From contig NZ_JARANV010000002.1 in assembly GCF_029889845.1 (NCBI RefSeq), positions 1 to 64,000 of the forward strand: a stretch of 64,000 nucleotides of DNA, given 5' to 3'. Positions 47,501 to 58,517 of this stretch are shown piece after piece. Below the pieces are notes generated by a model. It was given only the letters and a program-made list of their open reading frames with translations, was not told the origin of the DNA and ran no database searches. This stretch comes from Halomonas sp. 25-S5 (GTDB lineage: Bacteria; Pseudomonadota; Gammaproteobacteria; Pseudomonadales; Halomonadaceae). How positions within the stretch are numbered: the stretch's first letter is position 1; each line of letters opens with the position of its first letter. Position numbers and translations under genes: made by a program.

Positions 47501-48478
47501 TTACGAAGGGCCCTCGAGCAGTTCGGTGAGCGAGCCATTCTCATGGACGCGGCGAATCGCCTCGGCAAAGAGCGGGGCGGCGCTGACCACCTCCAGGTGT
47601 CGGCTGGCCACCCCGGCATCGAGGCGGGTCGGCGGTACGGTGTCGGTAACGACGAGCTTTGTCAGCTGCGGGTCACTGACCACCCGGTCGGCATCACCGA
47701 CGAAGAGGCCATGTGCCGCCAGGCCGTATACCTCCTTTGCGCCCCGGTCCAGGCAGGCCCGGGCGGCGCGCAGCAGGGTGCCGCCCGTGCTGATCAGGTC
47801 ATCCACGACCAGCACCCTGGCCCCTTCGACCTCGCCGGTCAGCAGGGTGCCGCTGACCTTGCCCTCGCTGCGGCGTTTCTCCATGTAGGCCGAGCCGACC
47901 TCGCGACCCAGCATGGGCTCGAGCATTTCCCTGAAGCCCTGCGCTCGCTTCACGCCGCCCGGGTCGGGGGAGGCCACCACCACCGGCCCGTCGCCGCAGC
48001 GCTCCCGCATGTGATCGGCGAACAGGCGACGGGTATCGAGGGTATGGGTGGGGCAGCGGAAGGCGTTCTGGAAGGCCGCGGGATTGTGCACATCCAGTGT
48101 CATGACGGCGTCGATGCCCATGGCCTCCAGCAGCATGGCCAGATAGCGGGAGGTGAGCGGGTCGCGGGGCTTGGTCCGGCGATCCTTGCGCGCATAGGCC
48201 ATATAGGGAATCACGGCAGTCACCCGCCGGGCTCCCGCGTCGCGGACGGTGCCCAGGAAGAACAGCAACCGGCAGAGCCGTTCGTTGACTCCCTGCTCCG
48301 GGTCGCCATTGAGGCTCTGCAGGACGTAGACATCCTCGCCACGCACGCTTTCCAGTGGTCGCGCCTTGTGCTCGCCGTCCTCGAAGTCGCGTTCCTCGTG
48401 TTCGGCAAGCGAGATGCCAAGCGCCTGTGCCACCTTCTCGCCGAAGGCTCGGCTGGGATTGAGGGAGAAGAGTTTCAT
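47501..48478 (-). CDS. Ribose-phosphate pyrophosphokinase (Prs paralog)
   Basis: A 325-residue PRPP synthetase family protein. It has YMAYARKDRRTKPRD (ATP site), TLDVHNPAAFQNAF (metal loop, differing from the DLHAGQIQGFF of housekeeping Prs), AYMEKRRSEG (catalytic flexible loop Lys-Arg) and VVDDLISTGGT (PRPP loop). The catalytic loops look intact. It makes PRPP from ribose-5-phosphate and ATP. It is a second Prs-fold gene within 14 kb and is not in the usual ispE-prs-pth context. MKLFSL start chosen; an ATG four codons earlier is possible. Confidence 0.82.
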   Translation of the reverse strand: MKLFSLNPSRAFGEKVAQALGISLAEHEERDFEDGEHKARPLESVRGEDVYVLQSLNGDPEQGVNERLCRLLFFLGTVRDAGARRVTAVIPYMAYARKDRRTKPRDPLTSRYLAMLLEAMGIDAVMTLDVHNPAAFQNAFRCPTHTLDTRRLFADHMRERCGDGPVVVASPDPGGVKRAQGFREMLEPMLGREVGSAYMEKRRSEGKVSGTLLTGEVEGARVLVVDDLISTGGTLLRAARACLDRGAKEVYGLAAHGLFVGDADRVVSDPQLTKLVVTDTVPPTRLDAGVASRHLEVVSAAPLFAEAIRRVHENGSLTELLEGPS

Positions 48479-48534
48479 GCCCTGCAGCATAGACGCTGGG
48501 TCCCGAACCTGGCGAGCACGCAGTTGGGTGGGGA

Positions 48535-49443
48535 TCAGGAGCCGGAAGCGGACAGGCAGCTTGGCAGGCTCTCGCGCAGCGAATGGGGCAGGATGCCCAG
48601 GTCGTGGAAGCCGCCGATGTCCTCGTCGGCGACGTTGTCCGTCTGCATCAGGATCACCTGGTCGCGCGTCAACGGCGGGCCGGGCAGCCAGGCGGCCAGG
48701 GCCGCCATCAGTCGCCAGGCGAGGAAGGGGAGCGGCACCAGCGGCCGCTCGCGCTGCAGGTGGGCGAGCAGCGTCGCGAGGATCTCGCGGTAGCTCAGTA
48801 CCTCGGGGCCGCCGAACTCGAAGAGGCGCCGTGCGGTGGCGGGGTGGCCGGTGAGCCGGGCGATGGCCCGCGCCACATCTGTTACATGTACCGGCTGCAG
48901 CCGGGTCGTGCCGCGACCGAAAAGCGGGACCAGCGGAAGCCGGGTGAGGCCCTCCAGGCCGGTGAGGAAGGCATCCCCGGGGCCGAACAGCACGCTGGGC
49001 CGCACGATGATCGCCTTGGGCATGGCCTGGAGTACCGCGTCCTCGCCCCGGGCGCGGGCCCGCACATAGGCCGAGGCCGAGTCGCGACGAGAGCCGATCC
49101 CCGAGACCAGCACCAGCCGCTCGATGCCCGCCGCCCGGGCTCGGCTGGCCAGCCGCTCGGCCCCCGTGACATGGATGGCCTCGAAGCTGGCGTCGCGTGT
49201 TTCCACATAGAGGCTGACGGCATTGACCACGGCGCTGGCGCCCTCGAGGGCCGCATCGATGCTCGCCTCGTCGCGCAGGTCGGCGGTGGCGAGTTCCACC
49301 GGATCGCCGTCTTCCAGCCAGGCGGGCAGGGCCGGGTGGCGGGCGGCGATACGCACCCCGCGGCCGGCCTCGACCAGCTCCCGGGCGATGGCGTCGCCGA
49401 GAAAGCCGGTGCCGCCGAAGACCGTGACCGGACCCTCGCGCAT
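48535..49443 (-). CDS. NDUFA9-like NAD(P)-binding protein (atypical SDR)
   Basis: A 302-residue Rossmann-fold protein with VTVFGGTGFLGDAIAREL (G-x-x-G-x-x-G, about 7-24), DLRDEASIDAALEGASAVVNAVS, the YVRAR region in place of a full YxxxK, and VRPSVLFGPGDAFL. This is the complex-I NDUFA9-like atypical SDR family. Such bacterial proteins may bind NAD(P)H or quinone intermediates; the function is not established. GGAGGG sits before the second of two ATGs. Confidence 0.85.
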   Translation of the reverse strand: MREGPVTVFGGTGFLGDAIARELVEAGRGVRIAARHPALPAWLEDGDPVELATADLRDEASIDAALEGASAVVNAVSLYVETRDASFEAIHVTGAERLASRARAAGIERLVLVSGIGSRRDSASAYVRARARGEDAVLQAMPKAIIVRPSVLFGPGDAFLTGLEGLTRLPLVPLFGRGTTRLQPVHVTDVARAIARLTGHPATARRLFEFGGPEVLSYREILATLLAHLQRERPLVPLPFLAWRLMAALAAWLPGPPLTRDQVILMQTDNVADEDIGGFHDLGILPHSLRESLPSCLSASGS

Positions 49444-49465
49444 CATCGCCCTCCAGCGTGGCCGC

Positions 49466-50308
49466 TCAACGGTAGCCGGCCATCAGCTCGCGCACCAGCG
49501 GCGTATCGGCATCGCGGTGGGTGGGCAGCTCGAAGCGGGCCCGGGCGATGGCGGTGCGTGATAGCTCGGCGGTGATCAGCATCTCGCCTTCCTCGGCCTC
49601 GGCGAGCAACTCGCCGCGCGGGCCGAGGATGCGCGACCCGCCCCAGAAGTGGCTCTGGCCCTCGGGGCCGAAGCGGTTGGCCATGATCACCGGCGTGCCG
49701 TAGGTCATGGCGTAGAAGCGCACGTTCAGGGCCCAGTTCTGCTCGTTGGAGAAGTCATCGCTGACGATGCCCGAGGCCGAGTTGATCGGCGCGCAGAGCA
49801 CCGTGGGACGGGGCAGCAGGGCGGCATGGACCAGTGCCGGGTTCCACAGGTCGGCGCAGATCAGCTGGGTGGCCGACCAGCCGGGGCGCACCGGGGTATG
49901 GGTGAGCGCGCTGCCGTGGGTGAACCACTTGCCCTCCTCGAGACCGCCGTAGGTGGGCAGGTTCAGCTTGCGGTGCACCGCGGCGATCTCACCGTCCTGG
50001 AGGATGGCCAGGGCGTTGTAGTACTCGCCGGGACTCGCTTCCTCGACGAAGCCCACCACCGTCTGCATCTCGCGGCAGGCCAGGGCCAGCTCGCGCAGGC
50101 GCGGGTCCTCCAGTGGCATGGCCACCTGCATCACCCGGCTGCCCAGGCCGTAGCCGGTCAGCGAGAGCTCGGGGAAGACCAGTAGCTCAACGCCTTGATC
50201 GCAGGCGTCCTGAATGGTGTCGAGATGCTGCGCCAGGTTGGCATCCACCTCGCCAAGGGTGGTGTTGATCTGGGCGGCGCCGACCCTGAGTCTGTCCTGA
50301 TAGTGCAT
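49466..50308 (-). CDS. Nitrilase superfamily carbon-nitrogen hydrolase
   Basis: A 280-residue amidohydrolase with the Glu-Lys-Cys triad: FPELSLTGYG (E48), HRKLNLPTYGG (K114) and QLICADLWNP (C150). Related enzymes include omega-amidases, the glutaminase domain of NAD synthetase and N-carbamyl amidases; the PELSLTGY form is near the NAD-synthetase-type branch. No synthetase domain is fused. GGGGGA precedes the ATG. It lies downstream of the osmoprotectant operon but behind a terminator. Confidence 0.87.
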   Translation of the reverse strand: MHYQDRLRVGAAQINTTLGEVDANLAQHLDTIQDACDQGVELLVFPELSLTGYGLGSRVMQVAMPLEDPRLRELALACREMQTVVGFVEEASPGEYYNALAILQDGEIAAVHRKLNLPTYGGLEEGKWFTHGSALTHTPVRPGWSATQLICADLWNPALVHAALLPRPTVLCAPINSASGIVSDDFSNEQNWALNVRFYAMTYGTPVIMANRFGPEGQSHFWGGSRILGPRGELLAEAEEGEMLITAELSRTAIARARFELPTHRDADTPLVRELMAGYR

Positions 50309-50327
50309 CTCATCCCCCTAGAAAGAG

Positions 50328-50353
50328 GGAAGGCCACCCGTGGGCGGCCTTCC
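50328..50353 (-). terminator. Terminator of the osmoprotectant operon
   Basis: An 8-bp inverted repeat, GGAAGGCC and GGCCTTCC, lies 47 bases beyond the binding-protein stop; on the minus strand it is followed by CCTCTTTC. It separates the transporter operon from the nitrilase gene. Confidence 0.65.
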
Positions 50354-50399
50354 TTGCCGTAGGCAATGGCCGGCATTATGCCAGCCATGTCGGGGCGCG

Positions 50400-51281
50400 T
50401 CACAGCAACTCGTTGTCCTCGAGGAAGGACTGGGACACGTCTTCGATGTTCTCCCGTTCGACGTCGACCCGTGCGTTGAGCTCGGCCATGGTCGCGTCGT
50501 CAAGCAGCGCCGACAGCGCGTTCATCTGCTCGGCGAGCTCGGGATTTTCTTCCAGGGTCTCCTGGCGCACCACCGGGGTCAGGGCATAGGCCGGGAAGTA
50601 GCCCTGGTCGTCCTCGAGGACTCGGAAGTCGAAGGCGGGGATGCGACCGTCGGTGGCGAAGACCAGGCCGACCTCGACATCGCCGTCGCGCAGGGCCGGG
50701 TAGACCAGGCCGGAGTCCATGCGCTTGACGTCGCCGCGGTCGACGCTGAAGTCATAGGCCTCCTGCAGCGGCCGCCAGCCGTCCTCGCGGGCATAGAATT
50801 CCGCGTTCAGGGCGAAGGTCAGCTCCTCGCCGTCATTGACCGCCTGGGCCAGGCCGGAGAGGGTGGCGATGCCACGCTCCTCGGCGTCCTCCTCGCGCAT
50901 GGCCAGGGCGTAGGTATTGTTGGCATTGGAGGGCTCCAGCCATACCAGGCCCTTCTCGGCGTCGAGCTCCTTGACCCGCGCGTAGGTCTCCTCCGGCGAC
51001 AGGCGCTCGGTGACGTCGTTGTAGTTGATCAGCGAGGTGCCGGTGTACTCCCAGTAGAGGTCGATCTGGCCATTCTCCTGGGCCTGTCGCAGCACGGCGG
51101 AGCCCATGCCGGAGCGATTCTCCACATCGTAGCCGAGCCCCTCCAGATACTGAGTGGTCATGTTGGAGAGGATCTGCTGCTCGGTGAAGTTCTTGCCCCC
51201 GACGGTGATCTCGGCGGCGCCGGCGGTGGTCATGGCACCGGCCAGGGCCAGGCCGGACAGGGTGGTCATCAGGCGTTTCAT
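50400..51281 (-). CDS. Glycine betaine/choline-type substrate-binding protein (OpuC/OsmF family)
   Basis: A 293-residue periplasmic binding protein. A signal peptide (KRLMTTLSGLALAGAMTTAGA, 2-22) is followed by EITVGGKNFTEQQILSNM, the family hallmark for quaternary-ammonium binding proteins. Later WEYTGTSLINY and FALNAEF(Y) segments match the aromatic/lobe-closing regions. It is the last of four genes in the importer operon and delivers betaine, choline or similar solutes. No lipobox. GGAGAAG precedes the ATG. Confidence 0.9.
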   Translation of the reverse strand: MKRLMTTLSGLALAGAMTTAGAAEITVGGKNFTEQQILSNMTTQYLEGLGYDVENRSGMGSAVLRQAQENGQIDLYWEYTGTSLINYNDVTERLSPEETYARVKELDAEKGLVWLEPSNANNTYALAMREEDAEERGIATLSGLAQAVNDGEELTFALNAEFYAREDGWRPLQEAYDFSVDRGDVKRMDSGLVYPALRDGDVEVGLVFATDGRIPAFDFRVLEDDQGYFPAYALTPVVRQETLEENPELAEQMNALSALLDDATMAELNARVDVERENIEDVSQSFLEDNELL

Positions 51282-51330
51282 GGGGTCTTCTCCTCGTGTG
51301 CCTTGAAATGGTGTAGCACGTTTCGAATGA

Positions 51331-52062
51331 TCAGGCGCGCGACGGGTTGACCCCGCGCGGCACCACTAGATAGGCGACGGTGGCGATCAGGGCATCGACG
51401 ATGATCGCCAGCAGGGCGGTGGGGATGGCACCGGCCAGCATCATCACCGGATCGTACAGGTCGATGCCGGTGAAGATCAGCTCACCCAGCCCCCCGGCAC
51501 CGATCAGGAAGGCCAGCGGCACGGTGCCCACGTTGATGGTCAGGGCGGTGCGCATACCTGCGAAGATCACGTAGAGGGCGTTGGGCAGCTCCACGCGGAG
51601 CAGGCGCTGGTTCGACGACATGCCAATGCCGGCGGCGGCCTCCATCAGCGCGGGATCGACCCCCTTGAGCCCGGTATAGGTGTTGCGGGTGATCGGCAGC
51701 AGGGTGGCGACGAACAGCCCGAAGACCGCCGGTACCGTGCCGATGCCCAGGAAGCTCATGGAGAGTGCCAGCACCGCGAGTGTGGGGATGGTGGTGCCGA
51801 CGTTGAGCACCTGCATCAGCGATTCCGCCCAGCGGGTCATGCTGGGGCGCGACAGCACGATGCCCAGCGGGATGGCTGCCAGGATCGCCAGGCTGCCGGA
51901 GATCACCGTCAGCCACAGGTGCTGGACAGCCAGGTACTGCACGTCGGGCAGATAGAAGATGAAGTCATCGATGACCCCGGTCGATTGGCTCCACACCCCG
52001 GCGAAGAAGATCGTCACCAGCAGGAGTGCACGCAGGGCCCCTTTCAGGCTCTGGATGGGCAT
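51331..52062 (-). CDS. Osmoprotectant ABC transporter permease (second)
   Basis: A 243-residue inner-membrane permease of the OpuC/OsmU type with about six helices and the EAA loop EAAAGIGMSSNQRLLRVELP that contacts the ATPase. AAGGAG lies before ATG 52062, which is five bases after the ATPase stop; this decides the start over an in-frame ATG at 52116. It pairs with the permease at 53267. The binding protein gene follows after 49 bases. Confidence 0.9.
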   Translation of the reverse strand: MPIQSLKGALRALLLVTIFFAGVWSQSTGVIDDFIFYLPDVQYLAVQHLWLTVISGSLAILAAIPLGIVLSRPSMTRWAESLMQVLNVGTTIPTLAVLALSMSFLGIGTVPAVFGLFVATLLPITRNTYTGLKGVDPALMEAAAGIGMSSNQRLLRVELPNALYVIFAGMRTALTINVGTVPLAFLIGAGGLGELIFTGIDLYDPVMMLAGAIPTALLAIIVDALIATVAYLVVPRGVNPSRA

Positions 52063-52066
52063 CGGC

Positions 52067-53227
52067 TCACTCCTTGACGGCGCTGTCGGGATTCCGGGTG
52101 GCGGCCTCGCGGGCACGGAAGCGTGAACCGAGGTGATGCGTCATGGCACGCTGGGTGATCTGGCCGCAGACACGACCGTCATCGTCCACGCAGGGCAGCC
52201 AGGTGGCGTCCTGAGAAAACATCAGCGAGGCGACCTTGCGCAGGTCGTCGTCCAGGGTCACCGTGCCCGGGACGTTCTCGTAGTGGTCACGACAGTAGCC
52301 CTTGGTGGTGCGCGCCTTGGCCCGGGTGATCAGGCCCACCGGCTGGCGCTGGTCGTTCACCATCAGGATGGCGTTCTGGTAGCCGTAGTCGTCGATGCGG
52401 GCCAGCGCCGTCTCCAGGGTGTCGCCGGGGCTCACCGTGGCGATCTCGTCGGAGACCACCTCGTGCACCTTGACCAGGTTGAGCCGCTTGAGCGCGCGGT
52501 CCTCGCCGAGGAAGGACTCGACGAAGGCATTCTTCGGCGCGGCCAGCAGGTCGTCGGGCGAGGCGTGCTGCACCAGCTTGCCCTCGCGGAATATCGCCAC
52601 CCGGTCGCCCATCTTGATTGCCTCGTCGATGTCGTGGCTGACGAACATGATGGTCTTCTTCAGTTCCTGCTGCATCTTGAGGAACTCGTCCTGTATCACG
52701 GCCCGATTGATGGGGTCGATGGCGCCGAAGGGCTCGTCCATCAGCATCACCGGCGGGTCGGCGGCGAGCGCTCGAGCCACCCCGATGCGCTGCTGCTGGC
52801 CGCCGGAGAGCTCGCTGGGAAAGCGCTTGAGGAAGGCGTCGGGTTCCATGGAGATCATCGCCATCAGTTCCCGGGCACGCTCCCTGTAGCGCGCCTTGTG
52901 CCAGCCAAGCAGCTGGGGGACCACCGTGATGTTCTCCTCGATGGTCATGTTGGGGAACAAACCGATCTGCTGGATCACATAGCCGATGTTGCGGCGCAGG
53001 TCCTGGGTGTTCATGCCGGTGGTGTCCTCACCGTTGATGAACACCTTGCCGGAGGTCGGCTGCACGATGCGGTTGATCATCTTCAGGGTGGTGGTCTTGC
53101 CGCAGCCCGAGGGGCCGAGCAGGATGCAGATCTCGCCGCTGGGCACCTTCATGCTGATGTGGTCGGCGGCGACCACGGCGCCCTTGGGCGTGTCGAAGAC
53201 CTTGGTCAGGTTATCGAGTTCGATCAT
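52067..53227 (-). CDS. Osmoprotectant ABC transporter ATP-binding protein with CBS domains
   Basis: A 386-residue ATPase. Walker A is GPSGCGKTT (about 38-46), the signature LSGGQQQR (about 142-149) and Walker B MLMDEPFGAIDP. The last 130 residues form two CBS modules (VHEVVSDEIATVSPGDTLETA and VTLDDDLRKVASLMF), which in OpuA-type systems sense ionic strength or c-di-AMP and gate transport. Length equals OpuCA/ProV-like proteins. AAGGAC precedes the ATG. It is in the middle of the four-gene operon. Confidence 0.92.
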   Translation of the reverse strand: MIELDNLTKVFDTPKGAVVAADHISMKVPSGEICILLGPSGCGKTTTLKMINRIVQPTSGKVFINGEDTTGMNTQDLRRNIGYVIQQIGLFPNMTIEENITVVPQLLGWHKARYRERARELMAMISMEPDAFLKRFPSELSGGQQQRIGVARALAADPPVMLMDEPFGAIDPINRAVIQDEFLKMQQELKKTIMFVSHDIDEAIKMGDRVAIFREGKLVQHASPDDLLAAPKNAFVESFLGEDRALKRLNLVKVHEVVSDEIATVSPGDTLETALARIDDYGYQNAILMVNDQRQPVGLITRAKARTTKGYCRDHYENVPGTVTLDDDLRKVASLMFSQDATWLPCVDDDGRVCGQITQRAMTHHLGSRFRAREAATRNPDSAVKE

Positions 53228-53266
53228 TGGGATGTCCTTGTCGTCTCGGTCGTCAGGGGCTTGTCC

Positions 53267-53932
53267 TCAGGCGGTGGAGGTGTCGAGCTCCATGCCCCTG
53301 GGCGTCAGGCGCTTCTGAACGTAGAGCAGGCTGTAATCGACGATGATGGCCAGCAGGCTCACCGCCACGGCGCCGACGATCAGCTGGCGCGGATCCGACT
53401 GGGAGATTCCCCGGCTGATGAAGGTGCCCAGGCCTCCGGCGCCGATATAGGCGGCGATCGCCATCACGCCGATGTTGAGCACCACGGCGGTACGGACCCC
53501 AGCCATGATCACGGGTACCGCCAGCGGGATCTCCACCCGCCGCAGCCGCTGGTTCGGGCTCATGCCGATTCCCCGGGCCGCCTCGCGCAGGGCCGGGTCG
53601 ACGTTGTTGATGGCGGTATAGGTGTTGCGAATGATCGGTAGCTGGGAGTAGAGCAGCACGGCGATGACCGCCGGCACATAGCCGATACCGTGGCCGATCA
53701 GGGAGAGCACTGGAATCATGATGCCGAACAGGGCAATGGAGGGGATGGTGACGATGATCGAGGCCACATACAGCACGATACGTGCGGCTTGCTCGTTCTT
53801 GGTGATGGCGATGCCGATCGGCACCCCGGTGAGGGTGGCAATCCCGACGGCCACGCCCACTAGGGAAATATGCTCGAGGCTCCGCGTGAGCAGCACGTCA
53901 ATGTTGTCCAGTGCGTAAAGAATCAGTTCCAC
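53267..53932 (-). CDS. Osmoprotectant ABC transporter permease (first)
   Basis: A 221-residue permease with about six hydrophobic helices and the coupling loop REAARGIGMSPNQRLRRVEIP. It is the first gene of the operon: permease, ATPase, permease, binding protein. The start GTG 53932 has AAGGAG seven bases upstream; an in-frame ATG at 54001 has none. The two permeases likely form a heterodimer, as in OpuCBD and OsmYW-type transporters. Confidence 0.9.
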   Translation of the reverse strand: MELILYALDNIDVLLTRSLEHISLVGVAVGIATLTGVPIGIAITKNEQAARIVLYVASIIVTIPSIALFGIMIPVLSLIGHGIGYVPAVIAVLLYSQLPIIRNTYTAINNVDPALREAARGIGMSPNQRLRRVEIPLAVPVIMAGVRTAVVLNIGVMAIAAYIGAGGLGTFISRGISQSDPRQLIVGAVAVSLLAIIVDYSLLYVQKRLTPRGMELDTSTA

Positions 53933-54249
53933 GTCGTTTCTCCTTGCGAGCCCCGGTCCCTTGGCAAGCATAGCCGCCGGGCAACGACCCTGCGGTGCCA
54001 AGGTGTGACGATGTTGCGGAAAGGGGCGAGGGGGGCGACGAATTGCCCCATGCGAGGCGTCACAGCATAGCAGAGCGCCCTATCTATTTGTTTTTCCGAG
54101 AATGAGGATGCGCAATGAGTCGAATTGGGAGTACTGATGCCTCCCGGGAAGCCGGCTGCGCCTGCTAGATCCTTCAAATGGGACTGATTATCGTTATTGT
54201 CGGCAACGTCCGTGAACGTGCTGCGATCCGCTCGATTTAGCGGCGGGGC
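53933..54249. other. Divergent promoter region between transporter and SUF operons
   Basis: About 320 non-coding bases. A CCCTATCTATTTGTTTTTCC stretch at 54079-54098 and a run of A/T-rich bases around 54180-54200 (ATTATCGTTATTGTCGG) are less G/C-rich than the flanks, as expected for promoters. I see no clear osmotic-regulator or sigma-70 pair for the transporter operon and no gene. Confidence 0.4.
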
Positions 54250-54288
54250 TTCACATCAAAATCATACAGGACTAAAATGGTCCCCAAT
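54250..54288 (+). promoter_or_regulatory. SUF operon promoter overlapped by an Rrf2/IscR type 1 operator
   Basis: A -35 TTCACA (54250-54255) and -10 TAAAAT (54273-54278) are separated by 17 bp. Positions 54264-54288 match the IscR type 1 consensus: ATA, then GACT (54270-54273), an A/T centre, then GGTC (54279-54282) and a closing AAT. The site covers the -10, so the downstream Rrf2 regulator probably represses its own operon when it carries a cluster. Confidence 0.8.
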
Positions 54289-54325
54289 CGAATCTGAGGG
54301 GGAAATGCCCCCGGGGAGTCAGGCC

Positions 54326-54787
54326 TTGCTCAAGCTTTCGCGGCTGACCGACTACGCCGCCGTGGTGATGGCGCAGATTGCCCGTCACCCGGAGCAGCCC
54401 CAGGCCGCGGCGGAGCTCGCCGAGGCGGTCCAGCTGCCCCATCCCACGGTCAGCAAGACCCTGAAGATGCTGGTGCGTGCCGGGCTGCTGGAGTCGCGAC
54501 GCGGCGCCCAGGGCGGCTACTCGCTGGCGCGTCCGGCGTCCCGGATCACCGCCAGCGACATCATCTCCGCCATCGAGGGGCCGGTGGCGATGACCGAGTG
54601 CAGCCAGGCCGGCGGCGACTGCGACCTGGCCGCCACCTGCGGGGTCGCCGACAACTGGCAGCGGGTCTCGCTGGCCATCCGCACCCTGCTCGACAGCGTG
54701 ACCCTGGCCCACCTGGCCGACACCAGCCCGATCAAGCTGCCGGTGCAGCTGCCCATTCAGAGCGTGAGTCTGGCCGCCGAGGCCTGA
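54326..54787 (+). CDS. SUF system regulator, Rrf2 (IscR-like) family
   Basis: A 153-residue winged-helix protein. It starts [20 protein letters not shown] (Rrf2 signature), has the recognition helix [30 protein letters not shown] split over two segments, and three cluster ligands in [16 protein letters not shown]. The TTG start at 54326 has GGGGAG seven bases upstream and gives the usual family N-terminus; ATG 54305 is the alternative. It is the first gene of the regulator-sufBCDS-sufT operon and likely senses Fe-S status. Confidence 0.9.
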   Translation: MLKLSRLTDYAAVVMAQIARHPEQPQAAAELAEAVQLPHPTVSKTLKMLVRAGLLESRRGAQGGYSLARPASRITASDIISAIEGPVAMTECSQAGGDCDLAATCGVADNWQRVSLAIRTLLDSVTLAHLADTSPIKLPVQLPIQSVSLAAEA

Positions 54788-54857
54788 CGCACTCGAGCAT
54801 TTCACTACCCGTGGCGAGCCTCGCTCGCCGACCCAACCGCCCGGGAGGGGACACATC

Positions 54858-56300
<1,443 letters not shown>

Positions 56301-56391
56301 GCGCCGCTCGCGCATTTCTCCGGATTCGCGAAAAGGTCAAAACATTCAAGGAGTCGCGCCGGCGGCTCACCACGAATCAAAGGTAGTCAAC

Positions 56392-57140
<749 letters not shown>

Positions 57141-57144
<4 letters not shown>

Positions 57145-58514
57145 GTGAAGAAGTGCAGAGCGATGTGAAACGTTTCCTCGACCGGCTGGACGAGCGCGTT
57201 GCCGAGCGCCTTGCAGCACAGGGAACTGAGCCGAGCTGGATCGCTGCCCGGCGCCAGGCGGGGGCCGCGCGCTTCGAGGCGCTGGGCTTTCCCCACCGGC
57301 GCATCGAGGCGTGGAAGTACACCGACGTGCGGGCCATCGCCCGCGGCGACTTTCGCCTGGCCACGGATGCCGACTTCTCCCCGGCCACGGCGGCGCGCCT
57401 GACCCTGCCCGTGGAGGCCCACCGCCTGACCTTCGTCGATGGCGTCTTTGCCCCGGCCCTGTCGAGGCTCGATGACCTGCCCGGCGGCGTGCAGCTGGTG
57501 CCGCTCTCCCGCGCGCTCGAGGAGAACCACGAGGCGGTGGGCGGCCCGCTGGGCCGGCTCACCGGGGTCGAGTTCTCACCCTTCGCGGCGCTCAACACCG
57601 CCTTCATGGAGGAGGGCGCCGTGCTTCGCCTGGCGCCGGGCACCGTGGTGGAGAAACCGATCATCCTGCAGTTCCTCTCCCGTGCGGGCGAGGCGCCGGT
57701 GATGAGCCACCCGCGCATCCTGCTCGAGATGGCCGGGCGCAGCCAGGCCACGGTCATCGAGCATCACGTGGGCGAAGAGCAGGCCGCCAACTTCACCAAC
57801 CTGGTGGAGGAGATCATCCTCGATCGCGGTGCGATCCTCACCCACTACAAGCTGCAGGAGGCGCCGCTCGGTGACCTGCACGTGGCCAGCATCCACATCG
57901 AGCAGGCCCGCGACAGCCGCTACACCTCGTTCAATCTGAATCTGGGCGGCGGCCTGGTGCGCAACGACCTGGTGGCCGAGCTCAACGGCCAGGGGGCCGA
58001 GACCCACTTCAACGGCCTCTTTTACGGCCAGGGGCGCCAGCACGTGGACAACCACACCCTGGTCAACCACAACGCGCCCCACACCTTCTCCCACGAGAAC
58101 TACAAGGGCATCCTCGACGACCGCGCCCATGGCGTGTTCAACGGCAAGGTGATCGTCAAGCGCGACAGCCAGAAGATCGAGGCCGAGCAGAGCAATGCCA
58201 ACCTGCTGCTTTCAGACCGCGCCGAGATCGACACCAAGCCCGAGCTCGAGATCTACGCCGATGACGTCAAGTGCGCCCATGGCGCCACCACCGGCCAGCT
58301 CGACGAGGAGGCGGTGTTCGCCCTGCGCACCCGCGGCATCGACGCGCAGACGGCCCGTGGCCTGCTGACCCTGGCCTTCGCCGGCGAGGTGCTGGAGCAG
58401 GTCGACCTCGACGCCATCGCCGAGCGGGTCGAACTGGCCGTGGCGGGCAAGCTCCCCGAGCGCTTCAACCTGGCCGGCCTGGTGGAAACCGCCGCCGCCC
58501 TGAACGAGGAGTGA
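57141..58514 (+). CDS. sufD: Fe-S cluster assembly protein SufD
   Basis: A 457-residue SufD. N-terminal helical domain with RRIEAWKYTDVRAI, then beta-helix with FNLNLGGGLVRNDL, NGLFYGQGRQHVDNHTLVNHN (conserved H) and the C-terminal KPELEIYADDVKCAHGATTG with the Cys that pairs with SufB. It is translationally coupled to sufC. Length matches the family. Confidence 0.97.
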
Positions 58515-58517
58515 ACC

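Noticed and set aside
49466..54000. Nitrilase as part of the osmoprotectant operon
   Set aside because: A hairpin with a T-rich flank separates it from the binding-protein gene.
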